From Diphasiastrum complanatum (taxonomy: Eukaryota > Streptophyta > Lycopodiopsida > Lycopodiales > Lycopodiaceae): a DNA stretch of 64,000 nt. The stretch spans positions 871,001 through 935,000 of the forward strand of contig CM055096.1 of assembly GCA_029204225.1 (NCBI GenBank), written 5' to 3'. The notes under the pieces are model-generated. The model was not told where the DNA came from, searched no databases, and was given only the letters and a program-made list of their open reading frames with translations. Within the stretch, counting starts at the first letter, position 1; each line of letters opens with the position of its first letter. Positions 21,827-33,184 of this stretch are shown here, piece after piece. A program made the position numbers and the translations under genes.

Positions 21827-22570
21827 CTACCTAAGTTTTACAAGCAAATCTAATCAAAAAGTTTGCAGGTCTGATCAGATTTCAAGCTAGGAATTGTCTA
21901 GATTCTACCTTCTAGCTAGTTTGCAGTTTTCTTGTGATTCTGAGCTATAAACCACATTGAATGGGCCAGATCAGGTACTGTAAGGAATTTCAGGTGCTGG
22001 CACATGTGAAATCCACCCATTTTCAGATTGGTGGTTCTCTCTCACCTCAATTCCAAATTTCAAGCAAATTAGCCCACTAGAAAGCTAGAAATGTGCAAAA
22101 TCTGATGCAATTTGAATCATGATAGTTGGATAAGCCAATCAGAAGCTATAAGCTTTTGAAGAGTCATAGGTAGGGCACCTAGACCTGTGGCAAATCATGT
22201 GTACATGTCATTTATTGCTTGAATGATCACAAAAATCATCCAGAAGCTACATAATCTCATCTGTATGTGATTTAGACAAAACTTATAGGTTCTAGGCAAA
22301 TTGTTTCATACGAATAGATTGTATTTGAATCAATTTGATATTCTTGGAATATTTCATACGTGTGAAATTCAGAGAACCATAACTTTTGCCATACTTCATC
22401 TTTTTCGATGATTCAAATCTTGTTTTAGAGAGATTGTCAAGCTAGTGAGATCTATCTCACAGTTTTTTGCTAAGTCTTACATAGGATTTGGTTCTGTACC
22501 CTTGATTGGTTCCTATAGTGAGAAGATAAGCAATTCTTTCATCCATCTTTTTTGATTTTCATCATTCTTT

Positions 22571-23505
22571 ATGACTTCAATGGGTGTCTTTCTATTAGAG
22601 GCAAGTGAAAGATTGTCAACCTCCAATTACTCAATTTGGAAGCTTAGAATGGAATCTGTCTTAATACTACAAGATGTGATGGATATTGTACTTGGCATTG
22701 AAGAAGAACCACAAATTCCTCAAGAAATTCCAAAGTACAAAAAGAGAGCCAGGATAGCTCTGCATTATATGAAGATGAATGTTTCAAATGACATCTTTAG
22801 AGAAATTGGTGCTTGTACTAATGCCAAAGATGCTTGGGGTACCCTCAAGTCTATCTACGAGGCAAAAAATACTTCTAGACTTCTAACACCATGAAACCAA
22901 ATTTTTCCAAGTGTACAGAGAAGTGATGAATGTGGTTCAGCTTATGTAATGAGAGCTAAAGACCTCCATAGAGAATTGTCATGCATAGGAGACTCCATCA
23001 ACAAAAATGAACTTGTTCAAGTCATACTTAATGGGTTAAAGGAGAAAATATGACAACCTTGTTCAGAGTTATGCCATTAAGGGGGAGCTACCAAGTTTGG
23101 AAGCACTCCAAAGTGTGCTCATTTCTAAAGAATCAAGACAAGAGTATAAACTCTTGAAAATGGAGACACTGTCTCTCAACATTGATGGTAAAGCTCTCTT
23201 TACCAAAGACAAGCACAAGACAAGAAGTAAGAATCAACACCAATCCTCTTCAAGCAAGATCAATCTTATTTTCAAGGAGAAAAGAGATGAGGATGAGTCC
23301 TCTCAAGCTTCCAGATCCAAGAAGATGAAGAAAAACATCAAGTGTTTCTTTTGTGGCAAGAAGGGGCATTATGCCACCAATTGCTTCAAGAAGAAGAGTC
23401 AATTCAAGCAAGCCAACATTTCTAATGAAGAGAAGGAAGATGCTCATGCAAGTGATGGAGAGGGATCTCTTATGGTCTTGAGTTTTTCTTCATCACCTTT
23501 CAAGA
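22571..23505 (+). pseudogene. Element E gag
   Basis: ATG at 22571 starts MTSMGVFLLEASERLSTSNY; the Gag core continues to a TGA at 22892 and resumes in other frames (RVKDLHRELSCIGD-like text near 22950, with a one-base shift near 23045). From 23097 the frame is open and holds a CCHC knuckle CFFCGKKGHYATNC at 23341-23382. The 745-bp leader before it contains CATACGTGTG at 22355-22364. Confidence 0.9.
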
Positions 23506-24720
23506 AGGATGGTTCGTGGTATATCGACAGTGGAGCTTCCTCACATATGTGTAGCTCCAAGTATTCTTTTTCATCCATGTCACCTTATGAAGGAGCCAAG
23601 GAGTCCATCTACACAACAAATGATCATGAGTGTGCTATTGAAGTCATAGGGACCATTCTCTTGAAGCTTTCTTCATCAAAAGTTCTTTCTCTGTCTAATG
23701 TACTTTTTGTTCCCAAGTTAACAAAAAATCTTATTAGTGTTGGACAATTTTTTGATAGTGGACAAGATGTGAATTTCAATGTTGATAAATGTACAATCAA
23801 GAAGCATGATGAAATCCTTGCATTTGGGTCTAGATATGGTGGAATCTACAAGCTTGATCCCAAAGAATATGCTAACTCTTGTGATAGTGCTTTTGCTACT
23901 CATATGTCTTTGGAGGAACTATGGCATAGAAGGTTGGGACATCCTAACTATAATTCTATGGTGTCCATGGTCAAGAATGCCAAAGCTATTGGCTTGCCTA
24001 ATCTTATCTCCAAGAATTTCAAGCCATGTGAGGCTTGTGCCATATCTAAGTCTCATAAGAAGCCTTTTTCAAAGTCATCTATCAAGACTACACATCCATT
24101 GGAGCTCATACACTCGGATGTGCACTTCTCATCTTCAAAGAGCAAGGGTGGTGCTACTTGCTTTGTAACTTTCATTCATGATTTCACTAGATTTACTTTG
24201 GTATATCTTCTAGCTTCAAAATCTATGGTGTTTGACTATTTCCTAAAGTTCAAAGCTCTAGTTGAAAAGCAATTTTCTTACAAAATCAAGATTTTTAGAA
24301 GTGATGGAGGTGGTGAGTACACTTCCAATAAATTTCATGATTATTGTGAGCTTGAAGGCAAAAAAAGGGAGTTTTCTTGTGCATATACACCATCTCAAAA
24401 TGGGGTGGCTGAAAGAAAGAATAGAACACTGTGTGAATGTGCCAAAACCATTAGAATTGAGGCATCCTTGCCAAAGACTTTTGGGGTGAGGCTATCAATT
24501 GTTCAAACTATCTTTGCAATAGACTACCTCATGTTGCACTTGGAGGAAAGTCATCATATGAAGCACTCTACTTGAAGAAACCTAAGGTTGAACTCCTTAG
24601 AGTATTTGGATGCATATGCTTTTTCCATATTCCCTTGGAAACGAGAAAGAAGGATGATACTTCTGCAAGAAAAGGAGTAATGGTTGGATATTCATCCAAC
24701 AAGAAACCTACCGAATCTAC
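23506..24720 (+). pseudogene. Element E protease and integrase
   Basis: Continuous with the end of gag to 24475: protease WYIDSGASSHMCSS, pre-integrase GGIYKLDP, WHRRLGHPNYNSM, CEACAISKSHKK, and integrase with HSDVH, FRSDGGGEY and PSQNGVAERKNR, so all three DDE residues are present. A small deletion near 24475 shifts the frame, and further breaks follow at about 24575 and 24710. Confidence 0.9.
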
Positions 24721-26490
24721 ATGGCCTCTACCTCTAATGTAATTGATAGTAGAGATGTAGTTTTTCTTGAAAAAGAAAAGTCCAATCTTGGAGGGGCCGA
24801 GATCAAGCAACCTCAAAATCTATCACCTATTGTTATTGAAGACAATCAACATATGGAGGAGTCGAGATTTGAAGATGGAAGTCCTCGGATTTTTACTCCT
24901 AGAAGATCCATGAGGGAGAGATCTGAGCCCAAGAGGTTCACTTATGATGACAAAGGAAAACAAGTGGATCTTGATTCCACTTATGCTTATTTTGTTTCTC
25001 ATGAGGAGCCCAAAGATGTTCAAGAAGCCCTCAATACCAAGGAGTGGTATGAGGCCATGAAGATTGAATATGATGCCTTGATCACCAACCACACATGGGA
25101 GCTAGTGGATCCACCACCTTACATGCATATCATTGGATGCAAGTGGGTGTTCAAGATCAAGTACAATCATGATGGCTCCATCAACAAGTACAAGGCAAGA
25201 TTATGTGCTAAAGGCTTTGCACAAATATATGGCCTTGACTATGAAGAAACCTTTGCTCATGTAGCAAAGATGGTGACAATAAGAATCATAATCTCTCTTG
25301 CCCTATTTTTTAAGTGGAAACTATATCAAATTGATGTCTCCAACGCTTTTTTGAATGGCTATCTTGAGGAGGAGATATACATGGAATAGCCTCAAGGATT
25401 TATCAAGGATAAATTTAAGGTGTGTTTGCTATTTAGAAGTCTTTATGGCTTAAAGAAAGCACCTATGGTATTCAAGACTCAACAACTTTCTACTTTCATT
25501 AGGATTAGTGCTTAGTGACTATGATCCTTCTATGTACTTAAAATTTGATGGTAGTAATATTGTCATTCTTCTAATCTATGTAGCTAACATTTTTCTTAGT
25601 GGAAGTTGTTTGATGCTACTTCAAGAAACCAAAGATGCAATAGGAAAAGAATTAAAAATGCAAGATCTAGGAGAGATCCATTACATTTTGGGCCTTGAGA
25701 TTGATTTTCATGAAGAGTATGCTTTTATTTGTCAATCTAGATATGTCTTTTCTATGTTGAGAAAATTCAATATGCAAAGTTGTAAAGGCATAGATACTCC
25801 CATGGAGCAACATGTAAAAGATCCTATTAAAGGTGATGAAAGATCCTTCGAGGACATCACACTTTATAGGAGTCTTATAGGCTCTTTAATTTGGCTTACT
25901 ATCACTAGACCCGATTTGAGCTATTGTGTGCACAAATTGAGTCAATTTATGCAAGATACCAAGATCCAACATTGGAAGATGGCCAAGAGAGTTTTAAGAT
26001 ATGTATCTTCTACTCAAGATTATGATTTATTGTACAAGAATGAAGATCTAACCATTGTTGGCTATTTAGATTGCGATTTTTCAAGTGATAAAATGGATCG
26101 AAAGTCCATTAACGCATATACTATCTTTCTTGGAGGCAATCTTGTGTCTTGGCTTTCAAAGAAGCAAGATACCATATCTCTATACAAAGCACTTACTACA
26201 ACAACTAACGAGGTGCTTTGGATCAAGAGGTTAATCATGGAGCTAAAGAGGATGATCTTCCCTTGATCAAATGTGACAACATATCTGCACAAGCTCTTGA
26301 AAACAATCCTATTTTTCATGAAAGAAGCAAGCATATAAAAGTGGCACACCATTTTGTAAGAGAAAAGCTCATTGGAGGTGAAATCAACTTAGAACATGTT
26401 GACACATCTTCCTGTATTGCTGATCTTCTCACAAAGCCACTCTCCAAAAGTGCCTTCTCAAAGCATAGGTCTAATCTTGGTCTTACCTGA
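24721..26490 (+). pseudogene. Element E RT and RNase H, active site lost
   Basis: RT runs from KEWYEAMKIEYDAL through LCAKGFAQIYG and DVSNAFLNGYLEEEIY to a TAG at 25387, with a small deletion near 25465. The catalytic YVDD reads YVAN at about 25577-25588, which removes both aspartates. RNase H follows (GYLDCDFSSD). The SSCEAE part that carries the catalytic glutamate is deleted near 26182, and another shift lies near 26250. It ends LTKPLSKSAFSKH. Confidence 0.9.
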
Positions 26491-26524
26491 AGATCAATGC
26501 TTGATCCACATTAGATACATTTTT

Positions 26525-26532
26525 AGGAGGAG
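26525..26532 (+). promoter_or_regulatory. Element E polypurine tract
   Basis: AGGAGGAG immediately before the 3' LTR start TGTCAAAATATTG. Confidence 0.85.
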
Positions 26533-27144
26533 TGTCAAAATATTGAAAATCTATCTAATGTTGTGAGTATGGGTCCTAAAAATGCCAAAGATGAATTGGA
26601 CTCTTTTGGCTTAGTAAAGACCCATCTTAGAATAAAATATTCAAGGTAGGTAGAAGTAGAAACTTGAACTACCTTAGGAATTGCCATTTGTACTTTACAT
26701 GGCACATTTAATGCATGAAAAGACTATGTGACACAATTAGACATAGTGAGGTGGCTTGGATAAGTCTAGATAGTTTGAGAGGTGGATCCACAACTCCAAT
26801 TCAACTCAAAGTAGGAGAAGAGTCCATGGATCTATATATATGTGATGTACTCTCATTGAGAAAATGATGAAATTTGTGTGTAATGCAAATTTGGAGACAA
26901 GCTCTTTGTGCCCTCTCTCTCTCCACGAGTTTTGTACTTGCTATTTTCTCTCTCTAGCCTAGTAGAGGCACTTATGATGCTTTGTCTTATGTTTTGTTGA
27001 CAGATCTTGCTTGTAACACAATAATATTGCTTGTATGATCAGCTTTCCAATGGACAACCAATGCTAGTATGATCTTTATGGTGTTATTGTACTTAGGAGA
27101 TAAAAAATACATGTGTAGGGCATCCCACACGTGTGAATTTAGCA
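26533..27144 (+). repeat. Element E 3' LTR
   Basis: 612 bp, partner of 21220-21814 with scattered differences and a short insertion near the right end that adds CATCCCACACGTGTG. Followed by the ATGAT duplication. Confidence 0.92.
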
Positions 27145-27317
27145 ATGATGTAATCTTGAGCTAGGTAGGCATATGAATAGGGTCCTACGGATGTGACACC
27201 TATTCAAAATATTTGGCTCATGCAATCATTAGATTGGTGCCATGTGTCATATCTCTAGAAAACTAGTTTTTGGCCATTTTAGCCACTAGAACTTGAATTA
27301 AATCATATGTACAACAT

Positions 27318-27439
27318 ATATGATTATGGTACATGAAAAGTACACTAGTTTCACACATGGTAACAGGCTCCACACATGTGTGTCTATCCTATATACAAGA
27401 TTTTTGGCCTCTACCAAGCTTATATTTGCATTTTTCACA
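27318..27439 (-). repeat. Element I 3' LTR fragment
   Basis: Matches about 32298-32415 (ATGATTATGGTACATGAAAAG to GCATTTTTCACA). The rest of the LTR is absent. Confidence 0.85.
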
Positions 27440-27450
27440 CTCCTCAAAAA
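27440..27450 (-). promoter_or_regulatory. Element I polypurine tract
   Basis: Minus strand purine run ending TTTTTGAGGAG before the LTR start TGTGAAAAATGC. Confidence 0.65.
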
Positions 27451-27507
27451 TCTAGCTTTGTAAATCTAGCATAGATCTATCTATAACTCCAAGAGCCAAT
27501 CTTAATT

Positions 27508-30008
27508 TTATAAATGGATCGTTAGGCAATGCCTTGGTGAATAAGCTTGATCTCCTTTGCTTGCACTTTCTCCCTCACAAAATGATGTGCAATCTCGATG
27601 TGCTTTATTGTTTGCAAGTTGTTGAGCTACTTGATTATCACAATATATGCACGGAATGTTTTTACCCTTGATCACATGTAGCTCCTCCAAAAGCCTTTTA
27701 AGCCAAAGAACCTCCTTTGTTGTTGTTGTCATAGCTTTATACTCGGATTTAGTTGATGAAAGAGAGATGGTATCTTGCTTTTTGGAAAGCCAAGATATAG
27801 CTCCTCCACATAAGAATGTAGCAAATGCACTTACGGATCTTCTATCCATCTTGTCACCTGCAAAACTTGAGTCCAAATATGCTCTCAAACAAATATTAGT
27901 CCTTTCATAAACTATGCCAAAGTCTTTTGTAGCCGAGATGTACCTTAACACACTTTTTGCTCCTTTCCAATGACATATTAATGGACTTTGCATGTATTGA
28001 CTCAACTTGCCAGCACAAAAATTAAGATCTGGTCTAGTGATGGTTAAGTATATCAAGGAATCAATAAGCATTCTATAGGTAGTGATGTCCTCAAAGGATG
28101 CTTCATCACTTTCATTAGAAACTTTTACACTTAGTTCCATAGGAGTTTCAACTCCTTTACAATCAATCATGCCAGATTTTGCTAAGATTGATCTAGCATA
28201 CTTAGATTGACATATGAAGGTAAAATCATTACTTCTAGTGACTTCTATTCCAAGTATAACTTTAAGGAATCCTAGATCTACCATCTTAAATTCACTAGAC
28301 AAGGAAAATTTTACATTCTTGATGCCATCTAGATCATTTCCTGTGAGTATAATGTCATCAACATATAAAACTAAGATAATGATCTTTCCATCATTACATT
28401 TGTAGTACAATGATCGTTCATAAGAACTTACAACAAATCCAATGGAAATAAGATAGGAATGCAACCTAGAGTACCATGCTCTTGGTGCTTGCTTGAGTCC
28501 ATAAAGAAGACTCTTCTTCAAGACACACACCTTGTCTTCTTTTCCATCTTTGATGAAGCCCTCGGGTTGGCACATATAGATTTCCTCTTCCAAGAATCCA
28601 TTCAAGAAAGCATTTGTCACATCAAGTTGGAAGAGCTCTCATTTGAAAGAAGTTGCAAGACATATGATTAATCTAATAGTCACAAGCTTTGCAACAGGTG
28701 CAAAGGTTTCATCATAATCTATGCCTTTGACTTGCAAAAAACCTTTTGCTACAAGTCTAGCTTTGTACTTATGAATGGAACCATCTTGATTATATTTCAA
28801 TCTATATATCCATTTACAAGTAAGAGGCTTCTTTCCATAAGGTAAATCAACGAGTTTCCAAGTTAGATTTTCCATTAATGCATCAAACTCTACTTGCATA
28901 GCTTTCCTCCAATATTGAGACTTATTTGCTTTCTCAAAGCTAGTTGGTTCTTCAAACGTAGTAGTCAAGAAAGTATAAGAGTTGAGTAGTTGAGAATCTC
29001 CCCTTTGCTCCCCTTTGTCACTATAAGTGAGCCTTGATGATTCAATCCTTGTCCTTGTTGATCTTCTTGGCACCCTTGGACTTGGAGTAGGTTCCACTTG
29101 GTCTTCATCTTCATGAAGCTCCTCCTTGGCCATAGCATGATCTTTGACAAGTTGAGTGTCGTTGGAAGTCACCTTTCCTTTGGCTTGGAGAGATTCATCA
29201 AAAAGTACATCTCTACTAGCAACAACTTTTTTTGTAATAGGATCAAATATCCTATAAGCTTTCTTACTTTCACTATTACCAATAAAGATGCCTTTGAAAG
29301 AAGTGGCATCTTCCTTTTTCCTTGTTTCTTAAGGAATATTTACATAACAAGTACATCCAAAAACTTTCAAATCACTAAGATTTGGCTTTTTGCCAAACAA
29401 TACTTCATAAGGTGTAAGTCCTTTAATGGCACTATTAGTCATTCTATTACAAAGAAAGTTTGCACATAAAATAGCTTCTCCCCAAAATGAAATAGGAAGA
29501 GATGCATCTAATCTCATAGCTTTAGCACACTCACGTAGTATCCTATTCTTTCTCTCAGCTACTCCATTTTGTTGTGGAGTATATGTACAAGTAAACTCTC
29601 TCTTTATGCCATTAGTTTCACAAAACTCTTTCATTCTATTGGAGATGTACTCCCCTCCATTATCACTTCTTAATACTTTCAAGCTAGTATTAAGTTGCTT
29701 TTCCACAAGAGTTTTGAACTTTACAAAGGACTCAAAAACTTCACTTTTCTTAGACAAGAGATAAACCCAAGAGTATCTTGATTTATCATAATAAAAGTGA
29801 CATACATAAGAGCTCCACCATTTGATTCATGTGAAAATGAATGAACATCCAAGTGTATAAGGTCAAGAGGACAGTTACATCTTATCAAAGATCTCTTGAA
29901 AGGAAGCTTACAATATTTGGAGAGTCCACAAGCTTCACAAAGCTTGCCACACTTGGATATGGTTTTGGGAAGTCCTCTTGCTAGCTCCTTTGTCACCATG
30001 GTCTCCAT
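27508..30008 (-). pseudogene. Element I pol: integrase, RT, RNase H
   Basis: Leftward from 30008: CEACGLSKYCKLPF, DLIHLDVHSF, LRSDNGGEYISNRMKEF, PQQNGVAERKNR, then RT with KARLVAKGFLQVKGIDYDE, a shift near 28630, SLLYGLKQAPRAWYS, and YVDD near 28365. RNase H follows with LDSSFAGDKMDRRS; the glutamate motif reads SSTKSEY, so the catalytic E is replaced by K. Frame breaks lie at 29757, 29330 and 28630 and near 27610. Confidence 0.9.
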
Positions 30009-30138
30009 AGCTTTTTAGTTAGGATGGCCTAACCTTTTGTGCCATAATTCCACTTGAGTGAGCTCCTCCCTTGCCATGTTCACACTTCCAACCATCACAT
30101 TAGCATCCAATTTGAACAACCTCCCTTGCTTGAAACCA

Positions 30139-31353
30139 CTAGCAATTTTCATCTTTCAAGATAGAACATGCTCCATGCTTGAAATGTACATCTAATCCAC
30201 TATCCATAAGTTGTCCTACACTCAACAAGTTCTTTGTAATTGAAGGTACATGAAGAATATTGTCTAGATCTACTTTTTTAGATGATCCTGGACATAAAGG
30301 AATGGATCCAACACCTACAATCTCACATTCTTGATCACTTGCAGTGAAGATAAATCTCTTAGAACTATTGTAAGAAAGTAGATTCGAAAAGTAGTCTTTT
30401 TGGTGAGTCACGTGAGAGCTTGCCCCACTATCAATCCACCAAGTGTCTTGATTAGATGTTTGTGGTGAGGATACCATCAAAGATAGATTGCCTTCTTCCT
30501 CCTCCTCAAGCACAAGATTGCCTTGATTGTCCTTCTCTTGGGCATTCTTCTGCTTGTAGCACTCAGATGCAAAATGTCCTTTTTTTCCACAAAAGAAACA
30601 CTTTAGCTTCTTCTTGTCCTTCTTGCTCTTGCCTTTGGAACTTGATGCTCCATCTTTGTTCTCCATCTCCACGTCTTGAGTCTTCTTGGATGGAAGCTTA
30701 TTCTTCTTGCCTTTCAAAGAAAAGTTAGCTTTTTCGTCACCATCATTCAAAGATAAGGAACTCATCCTACTTTTGATATGAAGCATTCTACTCTCCTCAC
30801 TAACAAGCACACTTTGAAGTTTTTCAATACTAGGAAGTGAATCTTGAATAGCAAAGGTTTGAACAAGATTGGAATAATCATCTCCTAATCCATTCAAAAT
30901 GATTTGAACTAATTCATCATCTTTGATTTGATCATCTATAGAAGACAACTCTTTATTCAAAGATTTGATCCTAAAGACATAATTTTGGACACTTTCACTA
31001 CTTCCTTTCATGCTTTGAAGGACTTGATTCCTAAGCATGATTATCCTTGAAGTGTTCTGGGATCCATAAATGGATTTTAATGAATCCCATGCCTCTTTGG
31101 ATGTGGTACAAGATGAGATTTCTTTCAAAAGTTCATTACTTACATTCATTTTTATGCAATGTAATGCAACTCTACATCTCTTTTTGTACTTAACCAACTC
31201 AACTCCTCCTTGAGGTTCTACTTCCACCTCAAGTACTATGTCACAAAGATCATGAAGTACAAGCAAAGACTCCATTCGAACTATCCAAGTAGCATAATTA
31301 GTGGATGTAAGTCTTTCACTAGCTTCAAGCAAAAAACCACCCATTGATGCCAT
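30139..31353 (-). CDS. Element I Gag-protease, open reading frame
   Basis: 404 codons from the ATG at 31353 (MASMGGFLLEASERLTSTNY). Gag core with RNQVLQSMKGSSESVQNYV, CCHC knuckle CFFCGKKGHFASEC near residue 251, protease WWIDSGASSHVTHQ, and NLLSVGQLMDSGLDVHFKHG. It ends at a stop after KDENC, where a one-base shift breaks the link to the pre-integrase text GFKQGRLFKLDA in the next frame (about 30140-30100). The Gag part looks able to be made; pol is not. Confidence 0.87.
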   Translation of the reverse strand: MASMGGFLLEASERLTSTNYATWIVRMESLLVLHDLCDIVLEVEVEPQGGVELVKYKKRCRVALHCIKMNVSNELLKEISSCTTSKEAWDSLKSIYGSQNTSRIIMLRNQVLQSMKGSSESVQNYVFRIKSLNKELSSIDDQIKDDELVQIILNGLGDDYSNLVQTFAIQDSLPSIEKLQSVLVSEESRMLHIKSRMSSLSLNDGDEKANFSLKGKKNKLPSKKTQDVEMENKDGASSSKGKSKKDKKKLKCFFCGKKGHFASECYKQKNAQEKDNQGNLVLEEEEEGNLSLMVSSPQTSNQDTWWIDSGASSHVTHQKDYFSNLLSYNSSKRFIFTASDQECEIVGVGSIPLCPGSSKKVDLDNILHVPSITKNLLSVGQLMDSGLDVHFKHGACSILKDENC

Positions 31354-31941
31354 TTTTAAATGTGAAAAGCACTAGAAACTCTTATGGTTTCTCTAAGAGA
31401 CCTGAACCTAAAGTCTTCTAGCAATTTAGAAAGCTTATAGACTCAATCCTATCACTCATGAACCAATCTAGAATGATGGAAATTTAGATTCTAGTCTCAA
31501 ACTTGCAAAATCACTCCCTAGTCTATGATTTTTAGCAATTTCTCTCTTCAACCTCAACATACACTCAAAAAATCAGAGAAGATCAATTAGTGCACCTAAT
31601 TCAAGCTTCAATTTTAATTTTTTGGCTGATCTAATCCAAGAATTAATCAAGGGATTAGATTCATTATAAAAAATACTTGATTTTGCACCAAAAATCACTC
31701 AAATTGGGTATGTGAGTCAAATTCTACAAATTTTTGAAATTTCTCAGTCAAAACCGGAGATGTATGGCCTCACACGTGTGAAAAGGGTTCCTACAGCCCA
31801 CAACAAGATCTAGACCAAAAATTTTGAGGATAGCTATCAAATCCAACTCGTTACACAAAATTTGACTAGTTTCCAAAAAACTGCTAATTTTGGCTTTAGT
31901 TTGGATTAACCCTTTCAATTTCAACAAAACCTCTTGTACTA

Positions 31942-31954
31942 GGCTCCGATACCA
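31942..31954 (-). promoter_or_regulatory. Element I primer binding site
   Basis: Minus strand TGGTATCGGAGCC next to the 5' LTR, one base different from the usual site. The leader 31354-31941 holds CACACGTGTG at 31771-31780. Confidence 0.82.
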
Positions 31955-32415
31955 TGTGCAAAATGTACAAAAAGGACCAATATTGGATCCTAATCTGATC
32001 CTCAAGAGGGATTGGTTGTCAGATTACTTGATCTATCAAACTACTTGACATTAAGATCAATCTAGATCAATTCTAGACACAAAATCCTAACAAGAACAAT
32101 CATTAATTGAAGGTAGGTGTACTTTTTGGTTTCACACGTGTGAAACACTTTCTGAGTACGGACTCCAACCTGAAAATCATGTACACATTGATAGAACCTC
32201 AAAACAATCAAAAAAAATGTAGACAAATGGAGAGAATCACTCAAAATTGCTTCCAAAACCAAGATTGGTGTCTCACATTGATTATGGCCAAATAAATGAT
32301 TATGGTACATGAAAAGTACACTAGTTTCACACGTGGGAACAGGCTCCACACATGTGTGTCTATCATATATACAAAATTTTTGGCCTCTACCAAGGTTATT
32401 TTTGCATTTTTCACA
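31955..32415 (-). repeat. Element I 5' LTR
   Basis: 461 bp with minus-strand ends TGTGAAAAATGC and CATTTTGCACA. CACACGTGTG is present at 32133-32142. Confidence 0.87.
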
Positions 32416-33184
32416 TGAAAGACTATCTACCTCCAACTATTCTATTTGGAAGGTTAGTATGGAGTCAATCTTGATACTCCAAGATGTGATGGACATTGTA
32501 CTTGGGATTGAGGAGGAGCCTCAAGTCCTTCAAGAAGTACAAAAGTACAAGAAGAAAGCAAGGAAGGCTCTCCACTTTATCAAGATGAATGTCTCTAATG
32601 AGATTTTGAGAGAGATTGGTGATTGCAACTCGGCCAAGCAAGCTTGGGATTCACTCAAAGCTATTTATGAGGCCAAAAATACCTCTAGGCTCCTCACTCT
32701 AAGAAATCAAATATTCCAAAGTTCTCAAAAGAGTGATGAGAGTGCCACTAATTATGTGTTGAGAGTGAAAGATACTCCTAGGGAGCTTGCTTGTATTGAA
32801 GGATCCATAAATCAAAGTGAGCTAGTTCAAATCATACTTAATGGATTAAGAGATGAGTATGAGAACCTTGTCCAATCCTATGTCATCAAGGAGTAGCTAC
32901 CTACTTTGGAGGCCTTGAAAGGAGTGCTAATGGTTGAAGAATCAAGGCATGAGAACAAGCTATTAAGGATGGACAAATTGTCACTCAATCATAATGGTGA
33001 AGACAAAGTTTTATTTGCCAAGCACAAATAGAGGAGCAAAAAACAACACCAACACTTCTCTAAGGACAAAGCAAAAGACCAAGATGAAGAGAATGATAAT
33101 TCCTCTCAATATTTTACTTCAAAGAAGAAGAAAAAAGATGTTAAGTGCTTCTTTTGTGGCAAAGGCTCTTTCAATGTCAATCAC
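32416..33184 (+). pseudogene. Copia gag (probably element F), 5' and 3' truncated
   Basis: Frame opens as ERLSTSNYSIWKVSMES right at the edge of the element I LTR, so the first dozen codons are gone. The Gag core continues to YVIKE followed by TAG near 32896, and on through another TAG near 33029 to the first half of the zinc knuckle (CFFCGK). From about 33169 the sequence is unrelated. Close to element E Gag but distinct. Confidence 0.88.

Larger units (their letters stand above)
21215..27149 (+). mobile_element. Copia element E, full length, with target duplication
   Basis: A 5.9-kb element with LTRs 21220-21814 and 26533-27144, primer site, gag, pol and polypurine tract, flanked by ATGAT at 21215-21219 and 27145-27149. 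It lies in the leader of F. It is structurally complete but cannot move on its own: gag and pol have several breaks and the RT active site is mutated. Confidence 0.93.
27318..32415 (-). mobile_element. Copia element I, minus strand, 3' LTR truncated
   Basis: Complete 5' LTR (31955-32415), primer site, intact gag-protease, broken pol, polypurine tract, and only the first 122 bp of the 3' LTR (27318-27439). Interrupts element F between its leader and gag. The missing LTR part and the missing start of F gag point to a deletion at this side, so no target duplication is visible. Confidence 0.88.
20116..33169 (+). mobile_element. Copia element F, split by nested E and I
   Basis: Components in order: 5' LTR 20116-20742, primer site, leader 20755-21219, nested element E with a target duplication, leader 27150-27317, nested element I, then gag from 32416 to 33169. 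Joined, the leader is about 640 bp, similar to the 745 bp of E and 806 bp of G, so the gag at 32416 is most simply F's own. Its first codons are missing, and F ends abruptly in the zinc knuckle. The pairing of this LTR with that gag is inferred from order. Confidence 0.65.

Noticed and set aside
32416-33184. Treating the gag at 32416 as part of element I
   Set aside because: It is on the opposite strand, outside the I LTR, and of E/F type, whereas I has its own intact gag.
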